This document shows positions 1 through 10,627 of a stretch of 64,000 nucleotides of DNA, piece after piece. The notes beneath the pieces were generated by a model that was not told where the DNA came from, ran no database searches, and worked only from the letters and a program-made list of their open reading frames with translations. How positions within the stretch are numbered: the stretch's first letter is position 1; every line of letters begins with the position of its first letter. The stretch comes from Bacteroidia bacterium (GTDB taxonomy: Bacteria; Bacteroidota; Bacteroidia; CAIKAF01), in contig JACVCJ010000009.1 of the NCBI GenBank assembly GCA_016742095.1, forward strand, positions 51,653 through 115,652. Reading direction: 5' to 3'. Position numbers and translations under genes: made by a program.

Positions 1-2
1 GC

Positions 3-1730
3 GTACTGGCTGCCAAATACGGCATTACCGTGGAGGAACGCGAGCTTACCCGCGAAGAACAGGAACAGCAGACCGAACGGGAGGCCCTGTTCGTGGCCAA
101 TGAATTTGCCCGCAACTGGTTCAGCGATCAGCTCTGGAACAGCGAGAACGGGAAGGTGATCGGGCTCAGCTATTTCAAGGAACGCGGGTTCAGCGAAGAG
201 ACCATCCGCCGTTTTCAGCTGGGTTATGCCCCGGAACAGCGCAAAGCGTTCGGAACAACCGCGCGCGAAAAAGGATACAACCCCGTATACCTGCAGAAGC
301 TGGGGCTCGAAAAAGTGAACGATTCCGGCGATACCTACGATTATTTCCGCGACCGTGTAATGTTCCCGATACACAATGTATCCGGAAAGGTACTGGGGTT
401 TGGCGGCCGTGTACTTAAAAAGAACGAGAACACTGCCAAGTACCTCAACTCGCCCGAAAGCGAGATCTACAACAAGAGCAAGACCCTGTACGGCATTTAT
501 TTTGCCAAGCAGGATATTATAAAACAGGACATGGTGTACCTGGTGGAAGGCTATACCGACGTGATATCGCTGTACCAGAACGGCGTGCAGAACGTGGTGG
601 CCAGCTCGGGCACTTCGCTTACCAGCGACCAGATAAAGGCGCTGCGGCGTTTTACCTTTAACGTGACCATCCTGTACGACGGCGACTGGGCCGGTATCAA
701 AGCCTCTTTCCGCGGGATAAACATGTTCCTGGAGGCCGGCATGAACGTAAAGGTGCTGTTGTTCCCCGACGGTGACGACCCGGACAGCTTTGCCCGCAAA
801 ACGCCCTACGAAGACCTGATCGCCTACCTGAAAGACAAACCGGAGGATTTCATTTCCTTCAAAACCCGTGTATTGTTAAAGGATACAGGCAATGATCCCA
901 TCAAAAAGGCCGCCCTCATCCGCGACCTGGTGCAGAGCATCGCCCTGATCCCCGATTCCATTACGCGTTCGGTGTACATCAAGGAATGTGCCCGCCTGAT
1001 GGACATCGATGAAAATACCCTGGTGCTGGAAATGAACCGCATCCGCAAGGGACAGATCAGTCGTGAGGCCGAAACCCCGCCGGTCAACGAGACCCAGACC
1101 GGCGAGGTACAGAAGACCGATTCGCCCGACCCGGAGCACGAAGTGCCCGTTATCACACCGAACAAAGCCAGCGGACTGCTGCCCCAGGAGCGCGATATTA
1201 TCCGTTACATACTGCAGTTCGGTTCCCGCATGGCCCATTACGTAGGTTACGACGCCGAAGGCAACGAAGAACAGGCCAGTTACAAGGTGGGCGAACTGAT
1301 CGTGAACGAGATCGAACTGGACGGTTTCAGCTTCGAAAACGAGATCTTTGCCCGTATTTACACCGAATACAAGCAGATCCTGCATGACCCGTTCTATACC
1401 AATATCGAAAGCTATTTCCTGAGCCATCCCGACCCGGAAATATGCGAAATGGTGATCAACCTGACCGAAAGTCCCTATACGCTCAGCGAGAACTGGAGCA
1501 AGTTCGAGGTATACCCGCTGAAAGAAGAAGACCGCATGTTCAAAAGCGTAATGAAGACCATTTATTCGCTGAAACTGCAGCGCGTGGACCAGTTGCTGGA
1601 AAACACCCGTAAACAGTTGCAGCCCGAAATGGAAGAAGAATCGGAAATGGGACTCATGGAAGAAATTATGATCTGGAACCAGACCCGGCGCGAGCTGTCC
1701 GAGGTACTGAACCGCACTTTTATAAAGTAG
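3..1730 (+). CDS. dnaG: DNA primase DnaG, 5' truncated by window edge
   Basis: TOPRIM-like LVEGYTDVISLYQNGVQNVVASSGTSLT and ILYDGDWAGIKAS; frame open upstream of the listed GTG (VLAAKYGITVEERELT), so the listed start is not the true start. Confidence 0.96.
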   Translation, partial: VLAAKYGITVEERELTREEQEQQTEREALFVANEFARNWFSDQLWNSENGKVIGLSYFKERGFSEETIRRFQLGYAPEQRKAFGTTAREKGYNPVYLQKLGLEKVNDSGDTYDYFRDRVMFPIHNVSGKVLGFGGRVLKKNENTAKYLNSPESEIYNKSKTLYGIYFAKQDIIKQDMVYLVEGYTDVISLYQNGVQNVVASSGTSLTSDQIKALRRFTFNVTILYDGDWAGIKASFRGINMFLEAGMNVKVLLFPDGDDPDSFARKTPYEDLIAYLKDKPEDFISFKTRVLLKDTGNDPIKKAALIRDLVQSIALIPDSITRSVYIKECARLMDIDENTLVLEMNRIRKGQISREAETPPVNETQTGEVQKTDSPDPEHEVPVITPNKASGLLPQERDIIRYILQFGSRMAHYVGYDAEGNEEQASYKVGELIVNEIELDGFSFENEIFARIYTEYKQILHDPFYTNIESYFLSHPDPEICEMVINLTESPYTLSENWSKFEVYPLKEEDRMFKSVMKTIYSLKLQRVDQLLENTRKQLQPEMEEESEMGLMEEIMIWNQTRRELSEVLNRTFIK

Positions 1731-2493
1731 CGATCTGCCGTGTGATATTTACGAATTCGGGCCAGGGCAGCTGCTCGGCGCGTTTATTCAGTATATCTTC
1801 GGGTACCCGGCTCAGATCTACGTTGGGAATCGCTTTCAGCGCATTCCGCAGGGTTTTGCGGCGCTGGTTGAAGGCCGCTTTCACCACTTTGATGAATTCT
1901 TTTTCGTCGCAGCCCAGTTCAAAATCTGTTTTACGGATCATATGCATTACGCCGCTTTTTACTTTGGGTGGCGGATTGAATACGTTCTCGTTTACCGTGA
2001 ACAGGTATTCCGTATCGAAAAAAGCCTGTGCGATCACGCTGGTAATGCCGTACACTTTAGAACCGTGCAGGGCACAGAGCCGTTCGGCCACTTCTTTCTG
2101 GAACATGCCGCAGAGCGCCGTTACCTTGTCTCGGTTCTCAATGGCCTTAAATACGATCTGGGTAGAAATATTGTAGGGAAAATTGCCACAGATCACGATG
2201 GGCGCATCTGTGAGCGTGTGCAGGTCCAGCCTCAGGAAATCGGCTTCCCGTACAGTAAGATCAGGTTGGGTAAAGTGTTTCTGCAGGTAGGGAATACATT
2301 CCTTGTCCAGCTCCACGGCAATGGTACGGTGGTTTTCGCGGCCCAGCAGGAATTGTGTGAGCACGCCTTTACCGGGCCCTACCTCCACCAGGTCGGCGCC
2401 GTCGGCCACTTTCAGGATGGCGCGGGCAATGCGTTCGGCCGTGCCGATGTCTGTCAGGAAATGCTGACCCAGGTGTTTTTTAGGAGCGATCAA
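1720..2493 (-). CDS. rsmA: 16S rRNA dimethyladenosine transferase RsmA/KsgA
   Basis: KKHLGQHFLTD, VEVGPGKGVLT, ICGNFPYNIS motifs. Confidence 0.97.
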   Translation of the reverse strand: MIAPKKHLGQHFLTDIGTAERIARAILKVADGADLVEVGPGKGVLTQFLLGRENHRTIAVELDKECIPYLQKHFTQPDLTVREADFLRLDLHTLTDAPIVICGNFPYNISTQIVFKAIENRDKVTALCGMFQKEVAERLCALHGSKVYGITSVIAQAFFDTEYLFTVNENVFNPPPKVKSGVMHMIRKTDFELGCDEKEFIKVVKAAFNQRRKTLRNALKAIPNVDLSRVPEDILNKRAEQLPWPEFVNITRQIATL

Positions 2494-2496
2494 GGC

Positions 2497-2799
2497 TTAA
2501 TCTATTATTTCGAGTACGGTACGGAAGCCTACGGCCTTGTGTCCGTAACGTTCGTTGTGTTCTTTCTGCAGGGCCGGCGCATGGTTTGCCATATAGTCGT
2601 TCAGCGTGGAATGGTCGGCACAGGTGTACTGTATGGCATAGGTCAGTCCCGAATCGGCCTGCCCGGTCATGCGCAGCATGCGGTATTCGGTGAATTTGCC
2701 CGTGGCCATCACATCGGGGATATGTACGCTTTTCATCCATTGCAGCCAGTCGGCCACAATTTCATGATCTACGTTCATGGTTACATTGTATATCAGCAT
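2497..2799 (-). CDS. DUF4286 family protein
   Basis: MLIYNVTMNVDHEIVADWLQWMK...HIPDVMATG pattern; short ORF next to rsmA. Confidence 0.85.
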   Translation of the reverse strand: MLIYNVTMNVDHEIVADWLQWMKSVHIPDVMATGKFTEYRMLRMTGQADSGLTYAIQYTCADHSTLNDYMANHAPALQKEHNERYGHKAVGFRTVLEIID

Positions 2800-3704
2800 T
2801 ATGCGTTATTTTTTAAGGAGAGCAGCAGCAGGAGCCAGGCTTCTTCCACCCGTTCGCTGTTGAGCAGCTGCTGGGCCAGGGGATGTGCCTGTACCATCAT
2901 TTCGCCCTGCGTAAGACCGAATTCTGCGGCCAGTTCGGCGAAGCGTCCGGATGCTTCAAAATCGTTCAGTTCGGCGGCATCGGGCAGTTTTTCCACGTTG
3001 CCGAGGCGGCCCAGGCTGTTGCCCGTGAGTACAGGGCTGTTCCGGATCGGTTCCGGCAGGGCGTCCACTCCGATGCCCAGTGTAGTAAGCGGTTTGGTCA
3101 CCTCGAACAGGGCATCGCCGGAAGCGCGCACGTACCAGTTGGCACCGAGGCGGCCCACCAGGTCTATTTTATGCTGATCGATCATACCCGCTTCGTTCAG
3201 GATGTCTTCGCTGACGTGTATTTTCTGTACCTCGCAGATCACCAGGTTGCCGGCACCACCGCCGTCGCCCGTCTCCACGATCTGTTTCACCTTGCATTCC
3301 AGCTGTACCGGACTTTCCTTTACGCGCGGCGGTTTTATGGTATCCGAAGCGATCTTGGTAAAGCCCGACTTCACAAATTCGTCCACACCGCGGGCATATT
3401 CCGTGCTCGACAGCGAGGTTTGCTGCACCATGGCAAAGTTCACCACATTGATCACCACTTCGTCTACCTCGCGCACGTTTTCCAGCGTATGCTTGATGGT
3501 ATTGTCGCGCACGCGGCGGGCGGGCGAAAAAATGAGCGTTACCGGGTTGGTACCGAAAATATTGAAAAAGCTGAAGGGCGACAGGTTCACTTCGCCCCGG
3601 GCATTGATGGTAGAGGCAAAGCAAATGGGCCGGGGGCCGATGGCAGCCTGCAGGTAGGCCTGCACGGCCAGCGGGGTTTTATCCTGGGGAGAAAAAGAGA
3701 TCAT
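2799..3704 (-). CDS. Flavin reductase-like (FMN-binding split barrel) protein
   Basis: AAIGPRPICFASTINARGEVNLSPFSFFNIFGTNPVTLIFSP; start at MISFSPQD rather than upstream ORF start. Confidence 0.88.
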   Translation of the reverse strand: MISFSPQDKTPLAVQAYLQAAIGPRPICFASTINARGEVNLSPFSFFNIFGTNPVTLIFSPARRVRDNTIKHTLENVREVDEVVINVVNFAMVQQTSLSSTEYARGVDEFVKSGFTKIASDTIKPPRVKESPVQLECKVKQIVETGDGGGAGNLVICEVQKIHVSEDILNEAGMIDQHKIDLVGRLGANWYVRASGDALFEVTKPLTTLGIGVDALPEPIRNSPVLTGNSLGRLGNVEKLPDAAELNDFEASGRFAELAAEFGLTQGEMMVQAHPLAQQLLNSERVEEAWLLLLLSLKNNA

Positions 3705-3714
3705 GTATACGTTG

Positions 3715-4668
3715 TTAATCGTTGAACACACCCATTTTCTCGAATTTCCCGATCCGGAGCGCAATGCGTTTTTCCGGTTTCAGTTTTTCGAGTTCGGCGA
3801 GCGCTTTCAGTACGGCGTCTTTTACATTGGCATAGGACTCTTCATGGTTGGTATGGGCGCCTCCTTCGGGTTCGCGGATCACCCCGTCGATCAGCTTGTT
3901 ATTCAGCATATCGTCCGAAGTAAGTTTGAGGGCCTCGGCGGCGCGCTCTTTCTCGTCCCAGGTGCGGAACAGGATGGATGAGCAGCTTTCCGGCGAAATT
4001 ACCGAATACCAGGTGTACTCGAGCATAAACACGCGGTCGCCCACGCCTATGCCCAGGGCTCCGCCCGAAGCGCCTTCGCCGATGATCACCACGATGATGG
4101 GCACTTTAATGCGGAACATTTCGTAGATATTGCGGGCAATGGCCTCGCCCTGTCCGCGCTCTTCCGCCTCCAGGCCGGGATAGGCACCGGGGGTATCTAC
4201 AAAACATACGATGGGAATATTGAATTTATCGGCTGTCTGCATCAGGCGCAGGGCCTTGCGGTATCCTTCGGGATTGGCCATACCGAAATTGCGGTACAGG
4301 CGCATTTTGGCATTGATGCCTTTCTGCTGGCCGATGAACATCACCGGTTTGCCGTCCATCTTGGCCAGACCGCCTACCATGGCCTTGTCGTCCTTTACGT
4401 TACGGTCGCCGTGCAGCTCCACGAAGGTATTGTCCGAAAGCGCATTCATGTACGCCAGTACATAGGGGCGGTCGGGATGACGGGATACCTGCACCTTCTG
4501 CCAGGCGCTCAGCTTACTATATATGTCCTTACGGGTCTTGGCAATGGTCTTTTCCAGTTCTTTTACGCTTTTTGAAGTATCTACCCCGGATGTTTCCGTG
4601 ATCTCGCGGGTTTTTTCCAGTTGCTCCTCCAAAAGTTTAATGGGCTCTTCAAAGTCGAGATATACCAT
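3715..4668 (-). CDS. accA: Acetyl-CoA carboxylase carboxyltransferase subunit alpha
   Basis: [38 protein letters not shown]-type and [16 protein letters not shown] motifs; start re-set to MVYLDFEEP. Confidence 0.97.
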   Translation of the reverse strand: MVYLDFEEPIKLLEEQLEKTREITETSGVDTSKSVKELEKTIAKTRKDIYSKLSAWQKVQVSRHPDRPYVLAYMNALSDNTFVELHGDRNVKDDKAMVGGLAKMDGKPVMFIGQQKGINAKMRLYRNFGMANPEGYRKALRLMQTADKFNIPIVCFVDTPGAYPGLEAEERGQGEAIARNIYEMFRIKVPIIVVIIGEGASGGALGIGVGDRVFMLEYTWYSVISPESCSSILFRTWDEKERAAEALKLTSDDMLNNKLIDGVIREPEGGAHTNHEESYANVKDAVLKALAELEKLKPEKRIALRIGKFEKMGVFND

Positions 4669-4833
4669 ACGTAGATTTTTAAGAGAACAAACGTACGAAT
4701 TTTGCCGGAACTCTCCGGAAATTGAACTGAAATCGAACGTAAAACACAGGCCGACAAGGTAAAAGCGCCGGGCTCCCCACGCGATCTTCGCCCCGCACCT
4801 CCCCTTTCCCGAATGCATAGCCGCAGCCCCATT

Positions 4834-4937
4834 AAAATTATAAGTCGCTAAATATACACATATTTTACAAGATTTAGCGAGTTATAAAATTATAAGTCGC
4901 TGAATATAGTATTTTTTATATCTTTATAGCGACTTAC
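4834..4937. repeat. Alternating direct/inverted repeat array upstream of ATPase gene
   Basis: AAAATTATAAGTCGCTAAATATA (4834-4856) and AAAATTATAAGTCGCTGAATATA (4886-4908), 22/23 identical; inverted copies ATTTAGCGAGTTATA (~4872-4886) and TATAGCGACTTA (~4925-4936). Confidence 0.9.
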
Positions 4938-4947
4938 AGGAACGGAT

Positions 4948-6378
4948 ATGGCAGCAGCTGATATTATAGGACGCAGGGCTGAACTCAGGGAGATCAGGGA
5001 GTTCATGGATTCCGGCCGGCCCGAATTCGTGGTCGTGTACGGACGCCGGCGGGTGGGTAAGACCTACCTGGTACGCGAGGCTTTTGAACACCGGTTCGCC
5101 TTTCAGCTTACCGGGCTGGCCAATGCCAGTCTGCCCCAGCAGCTGCTCAATTTTCACACGGCCCTGCAGAAGGCCTTCCCGCATAGGGAATACCCGGTGC
5201 CGGAAAGCTGGTTTGAAGCGTTTCAGCAGCTGATGGCCTGTATGGAGAAAAAGAAAAAAAAGCGGCAGGTCATTTTCCTGGACGAGCTGCCCTGGCTGGA
5301 CACACCCAGATCGTCCTTCATCAGTGCCCTGGAACATTTCTGGAACAGCTGGGCCTCTGCCCGTAAAGATATTGTGCTGATCGTATGCGGGTCGGCGGCC
5401 TCCTGGATGCTGAACAAACTGATCAATAACCGGGGCGGACTGCACAACCGGGTTACGCGCCGCATGAAGATACTGCCCTTTACCCTGCACGAATGCGAGG
5501 CTTTCCTGCGATCGCGGCACATACACTGGACCCGCTACCAGCTGATCGAGATCTACATGGCCCTGGGCGGTATCCCCTATTACCTGAATGCGCTGCAGCC
5601 CGGCATGAGCCCGGCACAGAACATAGACCGCCTCTGTTTTTCCGAAACGGGGCTCCTGCGCCAGGAGTTCGACAACCTGTACGCTTCCCTGTTCCGTTTC
5701 CCCGAGAACCACACGGCCGTAAGCGAGGCCCTGAGCCGGAAAGCGCGAGGATTAAGCCGCGAGGAACTGATCGCGGCCTCGGGACTGCCCAATGGCGGCG
5801 GGGCTACCAAAGTACTGGAAGAACTGGAGGCCAGCGGCTTTATACGGCGCTACCTGCCCTTTGATAAAAAGGTGAAGGACAGCCTGTACCAGCTGAGTGA
5901 TTTCTATACGCTTTTTTATTACCGCTTCATTCATAAACGCCGGCAGTTTGCCGCCGGTCACTGGCTGCAGCAGACCGACAGTCCGGGGCACCGTGCCTGG
6001 AGCGGTTATGCCTTTGAACAGGTATGCCTGGCCCATGTACCACAGATCAAAAAAGAACTCGGTATCAGCGGGGTGCATTCCGAAGAGGCTTCCTGGCGGA
6101 GCAGCGGCAAAGACAACGGCGCGCAGGTAGACCTGCTGATCGACCGCCGCGACCAGGTGATCAACCTCTGTGAAATGAAGTTTTCGATAAACCCGTTTAC
6201 GATCGATAAACGATACGCGGCCGAACTGCGTAACAAGATCGGTGTATTCCGTAACGAAACACAGACCCGCAAGGCCGTATTCCTGACCATGATCAGCACC
6301 TACGGCGTAAAAGCCAACGAACATTCGGCCGGACTGGTGCAGAACAACCTGGACATGGATTGCCTGTTTGCACCCTGA
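4948..6378 (+). CDS. AAA-family ATPase, archaeal-ATPase type with DUF234-like C-terminal region
   Basis: Walker A GRRRVGKTYLVREAF, Walker B VIFLDELPW, C-terminal WSGYAFEQVCLAHVPQIKKELGI...DLLIDRRDQVINLCEMKFS. Confidence 0.88.
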   Translation: MAAADIIGRRAELREIREFMDSGRPEFVVVYGRRRVGKTYLVREAFEHRFAFQLTGLANASLPQQLLNFHTALQKAFPHREYPVPESWFEAFQQLMACMEKKKKKRQVIFLDELPWLDTPRSSFISALEHFWNSWASARKDIVLIVCGSAASWMLNKLINNRGGLHNRVTRRMKILPFTLHECEAFLRSRHIHWTRYQLIEIYMALGGIPYYLNALQPGMSPAQNIDRLCFSETGLLRQEFDNLYASLFRFPENHTAVSEALSRKARGLSREELIAASGLPNGGGATKVLEELEASGFIRRYLPFDKKVKDSLYQLSDFYTLFYYRFIHKRRQFAAGHWLQQTDSPGHRAWSGYAFEQVCLAHVPQIKKELGISGVHSEEASWRSSGKDNGAQVDLLIDRRDQVINLCEMKFSINPFTIDKRYAAELRNKIGVFRNETQTRKAVFLTMISTYGVKANEHSAGLVQNNLDMDCLFAP

Positions 6379-6384
6379 TACCAT

Positions 6385-6425
6385 GAAAAAAGGCTGCTCC
6401 AAAAGGAACAGCCCTACTAAAAATA
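6385..6425 (-). terminator. Rho-independent terminator of the IDH gene
   Basis: Minus strand GGCTGTTCC-TTTT-GGAGCAGCC followed by TTTTTT. Confidence 0.75.
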
Positions 6426-6437
6426 TATGTTTCCGGA

Positions 6438-7664
6438 TCAGGCGAGGGCGGCTTTAAGGCCCTTGTCGATGGCGTCCAGGAATTCTTCGGTATACAGGTA
6501 ATGTTCGCCGTGGCTTACATTGTTACCATGGATACAAACGGCAAGGTCTTTGGTCATTTTGCCGCTTTCTACGGTTTCGATACAAACGCGCTCCAGGGTC
6601 TCCGAGAAACGGATCAGGTCGGTATTGCCGTCCAGTTTGCCGCGGAAAGCCAGACCACGCGTCCAGGCGAAGATCGAAGCGATCGGGTTCGTAGACGTGG
6701 GTTTACCTTTCTGGTGATCGCGGTAGTGACGGGTAACGGTACCGTGTGCAGCCTCTGCTTCCATGGTTTTGCCGTCGGGCGTAACCAGTACGGAGGTCAT
6801 CAGGCCCAGTGAACCGAAGCCCTGGGCAACGGAGTCAGACTGTACGTCGCCGTCGTAGTTCTTACAGGCCCATACAAATTTACCGTTCCATTTCATGGCG
6901 CTGGCCACCATATCGTCGATGAGGCGGTGTTCGTAGGTAATACCCGCTTTTTCGAACTCGGCTTTGAATTCGTTCTGGTAAACGTCTTCAAAAATATCTT
7001 TGAAACGTCCGTCGTATTTTTTCAGGATGGTGTTCTTGGTAGACAGGTATACCGGCCAGCCTTTCTGCAGACCCATGTTCATACAGGCACGGGCAAAACC
7101 GCGGATAGAATCGTCTACGTTATACATGCTGAGCGATACGCCGGGGCCCTGGAACTGGTATACTTCGTGCTCGATCACGGTTCCGTCCTCGCCTTCGAAT
7201 TTCACGGTGAGTTTACCTTTACCGGGCACTACGAAATCGGTAGCGCGGTACTGGTCGCCGAAAGCGTGACGGCCAACGATGATGGGAGAATCCCAGGTAG
7301 TAACCAGGCGCGGTACGTTGGAGCAAACGATGGGCTCACGGAACACGGTGCCGTCCAGGATGTTACGGATGGTGCCGTTGGGTGATTTCCACATCTGCTT
7401 CAGGTTGAACTCCTGTACACGGGCCTCATCGGGTGTAATGGTGGCACATTTGATACCTACGCCGTATTGTTTGATGGCATTGGCCGCATCGATGGTCACC
7501 TGGTCATTGGTCTCATCGCGGTATTCCACACCCAGGTCGTAGTACTTAATGTCCAGGTCCAGGTAAGGCAGGATGAGTTTTTCCTTGATAAATTTCCAGA
7601 TGATGCGGGTCATTTCGTCGCCATCAAGCTCCACCACCGGATTGGCTACTTTAATCTTATTCAT
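6438..7664 (-). CDS. icd: NADP-dependent isocitrate dehydrogenase (eukaryotic-like type)
   Basis: [69 protein letters not shown]. Confidence 0.97.
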   Translation of the reverse strand: MNKIKVANPVVELDGDEMTRIIWKFIKEKLILPYLDLDIKYYDLGVEYRDETNDQVTIDAANAIKQYGVGIKCATITPDEARVQEFNLKQMWKSPNGTIRNILDGTVFREPIVCSNVPRLVTTWDSPIIVGRHAFGDQYRATDFVVPGKGKLTVKFEGEDGTVIEHEVYQFQGPGVSLSMYNVDDSIRGFARACMNMGLQKGWPVYLSTKNTILKKYDGRFKDIFEDVYQNEFKAEFEKAGITYEHRLIDDMVASAMKWNGKFVWACKNYDGDVQSDSVAQGFGSLGLMTSVLVTPDGKTMEAEAAHGTVTRHYRDHQKGKPTSTNPIASIFAWTRGLAFRGKLDGNTDLIRFSETLERVCIETVESGKMTKDLAVCIHGNNVSHGEHYLYTEEFLDAIDKGLKAALA

Positions 7665-7781
7665 AATTGTATTGCTGAATTTTAATAGAATTTCGTTGAA
7701 GTGGCAAAACTAACAATTTTAGTGGCAGCACAAAGCGAAAATCCCGATAAAAAACAGCATATTTGCTTAATAAATATACTT

Positions 7782-7979
7782 ATGCGAAAAAGAATTCTGA
7801 TCATCCCGGCTTTCCTTTGCCTGCTGCTGAGTTCGGCCTGCAGCGGCGAATGCGTACGCTGCCAGAAACAGGGCGAGACCACGCTGAATTACTGTGAGAC
7901 GGATTTCCCGGATAAGAACGCTTACAACGAGCAGGTAGCGGCCCTGAAAGCGCTGGGCTATACCTGTGGCCAGAAATAG
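7782..7979 (+). CDS. Small Cys-rich putative lipoprotein
   Basis: MRKRILIIPAFLCLLLSSAC lipobox, then SGECVRCQKQ...NYCETDF...GYTCGQK. Confidence 0.7.
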   Translation: MRKRILIIPAFLCLLLSSACSGECVRCQKQGETTLNYCETDFPDKNAYNEQVAALKALGYTCGQK

Positions 7980-8094
7980 GTACCGCGGCCGTAAAAGCCT
8001 GATCGAAAAAAGGCCTGCGTGCACGCACCCGCTGTACGGAGCGCAGCGCAGCTCGCAGGGATGCCGAAGCCCGTACACAGGGCCCCGGACGATC

Positions 8095-9339
8095 TTACAG
8101 GGCCCGGGGGCTCACTGCGCCTGCATAAGGTCCATACCTGCCGAAACGGAAAACCGGCATAAGCGGGTGTTTCTTTTTACGTAACATAGCGGATATCATT
8201 TCCATGGCACACAGCGAAAAGGTGATGCCATTTCCTCCGAAACCCAGTACGAAGTACGTGTGCGGGTAACCCGGATGGGTGCCTACATAGGGCAGGCTGT
8301 CGGGCGTACCGCCGAAAGTACCGGCCCATACAAAATCTGTACGGAAAGGAATATCAGGCAGTATGCGGTGCAGGTATTTTTCCAGCTGAGCGGCTTTTTT
8401 GGCCAGCAGGGCATCGCGCAGTTCGGCGCTTACAAAATCTTCGTCGGCTCCGCCAATGAGCAGGCGGTTATCGTCTGTGGCGCGCAGGTAGGTATAGGGG
8501 CTGGTCGTATTCCAGAACAGCGTATGCTGCAAATACTTCAGGCTTTGCGGGCAACGCTCGCCGGCAATGGCCCAGGTAGAAAATAAGCGCACGGGTTCTT
8601 CGGGGATGAGGCGTACACTTTCGTAGCCGCCGCACCAGACGAGCCGGCGGGCCCGGATGCGGTCACCGTGTTCCGTAATGGCCTCGATGCCCTGCCGGGT
8701 ATGCCGTACGCGACGGATATCCGTTTTATCAAAGATCTCCAGGCCTTGTTTGTGATGGAAGGCCAGCAGGTCGTGCGTAAAATGAAAAGCGTCGATCGCA
8801 GCGGCGCCGGCCGAAAGAATACCGCCCTGTGTATGCTGCAGACCATAGCGCTCTTCTGCCTCCCCGGCACTGAGCCAGCGCACCGGGAACCCGTAGGTAC
8901 GGCGGGCATCCAGCTCCTGCCGCAGCCAGGGAACATCTTTTTTGCGGGCGGCAAAATAAAAGGAGTCCTTTTCTTCGAAACCCGCATCCGAAGCGATCTC
9001 GCGCACTATACCCGACAACATGCCGATGGCATTGAAGCAGGAACGGTATACGTTTACGGCCGCTTTTTCGCCATGCAGCTGCAACAGGCGGTACAGGGGC
9101 ATATCCGTTTCGTACTGCAGCATGGAAGTAGTGGCCGAAGTGCTGCCGTGGGCCACTTCCCGGCGGTCGGCCAGCACCGTACGGTAACCGTCTTTCATGC
9201 ACTGGTGGGCCATCAGCGCACCGGTGATACCGCCCCCGATGATGAGTACATCCGTTTCTGTATCCTTTGCCAGTGAGGGATAGGAATGCAGCAGGCCGTT
9301 CCTGACCAGCCAGAAGGGTTCGCTCGATTTCAGTTTCAT
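8095..9339 (-). CDS. FAD-dependent oxidoreductase (DAO family)
   Basis: TDVLIIGGGITGALMAHQCMKDGYRTVLADRREVAHGSTSATTSMLQYETD dinucleotide-binding motif; C-terminal VLGFGGNGITFS. Confidence 0.92.
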   Translation of the reverse strand: MKLKSSEPFWLVRNGLLHSYPSLAKDTETDVLIIGGGITGALMAHQCMKDGYRTVLADRREVAHGSTSATTSMLQYETDMPLYRLLQLHGEKAAVNVYRSCFNAIGMLSGIVREIASDAGFEEKDSFYFAARKKDVPWLRQELDARRTYGFPVRWLSAGEAEERYGLQHTQGGILSAGAAAIDAFHFTHDLLAFHHKQGLEIFDKTDIRRVRHTRQGIEAITEHGDRIRARRLVWCGGYESVRLIPEEPVRLFSTWAIAGERCPQSLKYLQHTLFWNTTSPYTYLRATDDNRLLIGGADEDFVSAELRDALLAKKAAQLEKYLHRILPDIPFRTDFVWAGTFGGTPDSLPYVGTHPGYPHTYFVLGFGGNGITFSLCAMEMISAMLRKKKHPLMPVFRFGRYGPYAGAVSPRAL

Positions 9340-9386
9340 ACACCTGTATTTTTTGTGTGGGAAACAGGCGCCGGAACAAGGTATTA

Positions 9387-10610
9387 TTACAGCCGGGCGC
9401 GCCGGGCAGAGGATGTGCGCAGTCCGTTCAGCAGCAGGGCCAGTCCGAAGGAAACGCTGAGGAAAAGCGAACCTATGAGCATGATCACAAACCAGTCGCG
9501 GTATTGTGTGTAGTACAGCGCATTGAGCATCAGTACCACACAGATAAGGCGAACGGCCTCTGAGAAAACGGCGGCACGGCGACCTTCGAGCAGTCCGGCA
9601 CAGATGTGCGTGGTAAGTACGATCAGTGCAAAGCCTGCCAGGCGGTAAAAGTTGCTGAGTTCTTCGAAATGAATGAGGTATTTGACAAGCGCCGCCGTAA
9701 GAATGACGAACTGGATGAACACATAGGTCTTCATGAAGAGCGGAGCCTGTGCCGGGTTTCGTTTCTCAGCAGGCGCTTCCGGCGGCAGCAGGGTACCCAG
9801 GTAGGCGGGTCCGCGGAAGGGCAGCAGCAGTTTGCGCAACAGGCCTTTTTCGCGGCGGATGCCTTTCCAGAGTTCCGGGTAAAAATGCAGGTTGGCCCAC
9901 ACGGGATTCAGCGAATGCAGGGGCTTGGTGATGCCGTACACAGGTTCTTCCTTTTCCTCGCAGAAGGTGCCGTGCAGGCGGTCCCAGAGGATAAAGGTGG
10001 CGGCGTAGTTCTTATCGAGGTATTGCGGATTGGTGGCATGGTGCACCCGGTGATGTGAAGGTGTGTTGAACACAAACTCGAACCAGCGCGGCATACGGCG
10101 TATGGCCCGGGTATGTATCCAGTACTGGAACAGCGTGGTAAAGGCGCCGATCAGCACCAGCATGTACAGAGGCACGCCCAGCAGGGCCAGGGGCAGGAAC
10201 ATGAAAAAGGAAAGCAGGTTGTGTATCCAACTCTGGCGCAGGGCTACCGAAAGGTTGAACTGTTCGCTCTGGTGGTGCACGATGTGCGCTCCCCACATAT
10301 AGTTCCACTCGTGGCCCAGGCGGTGCGCCCAGTAATAGATGTAATCGAAAAGTATAAAAGCGGCGATCCATACCCACCAGCTGCCGGGCAGACTGAAAAA
10401 CCGGAACTGCGTATACACCGCATCGTAGGCGCCCAGCACCAGTAGTTTGGTAAGAATACCGGTGGCCTGGCTGCCGATACCGAGGTTCAGGTTGGTGATG
10501 GTATCTTCGAAATTATACCAGCCGGCGCCCTTACGGCGGCCATACCAGAATTCCACGGCCATGGAAAGAAAAAAGACCGGGATCGCAAATAGTATATAGT
10601 TGGGACTCAT
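9387..10610 (-). CDS. Sterol desaturase / fatty acid hydroxylase family membrane protein
   Basis: Histidine boxes HRLGHEWNYMWGAHIVHHQSE and HHRVHHATNPQYLDKNYA. Confidence 0.92.
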   Translation of the reverse strand: MSPNYILFAIPVFFLSMAVEFWYGRRKGAGWYNFEDTITNLNLGIGSQATGILTKLLVLGAYDAVYTQFRFFSLPGSWWVWIAAFILFDYIYYWAHRLGHEWNYMWGAHIVHHQSEQFNLSVALRQSWIHNLLSFFMFLPLALLGVPLYMLVLIGAFTTLFQYWIHTRAIRRMPRWFEFVFNTPSHHRVHHATNPQYLDKNYAATFILWDRLHGTFCEEKEEPVYGITKPLHSLNPVWANLHFYPELWKGIRREKGLLRKLLLPFRGPAYLGTLLPPEAPAEKRNPAQAPLFMKTYVFIQFVILTAALVKYLIHFEELSNFYRLAGFALIVLTTHICAGLLEGRRAAVFSEAVRLICVVLMLNALYYTQYRDWFVIMLIGSLFLSVSFGLALLLNGLRTSSARRARL

Positions 10611-10627
10611 GGGATATTAATGAATCC

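Noticed and set aside
4834-4908. Two-copy 23-bp repeat considered as a minimal CRISPR array
   Set aside because: Only two forward copies with interleaved inverted copies and no cas genes nearby; better explained as operator or hairpin repeats.
8011-8094. GC-rich palindrome TGCGTGCACGCA and duplicated ACAGGGCCC
   Set aside because: Short intergenic GC-rich sequence beside the FAD oxidoreductase stop; no clear T-tract or partner gene, so not supported as a functional element.
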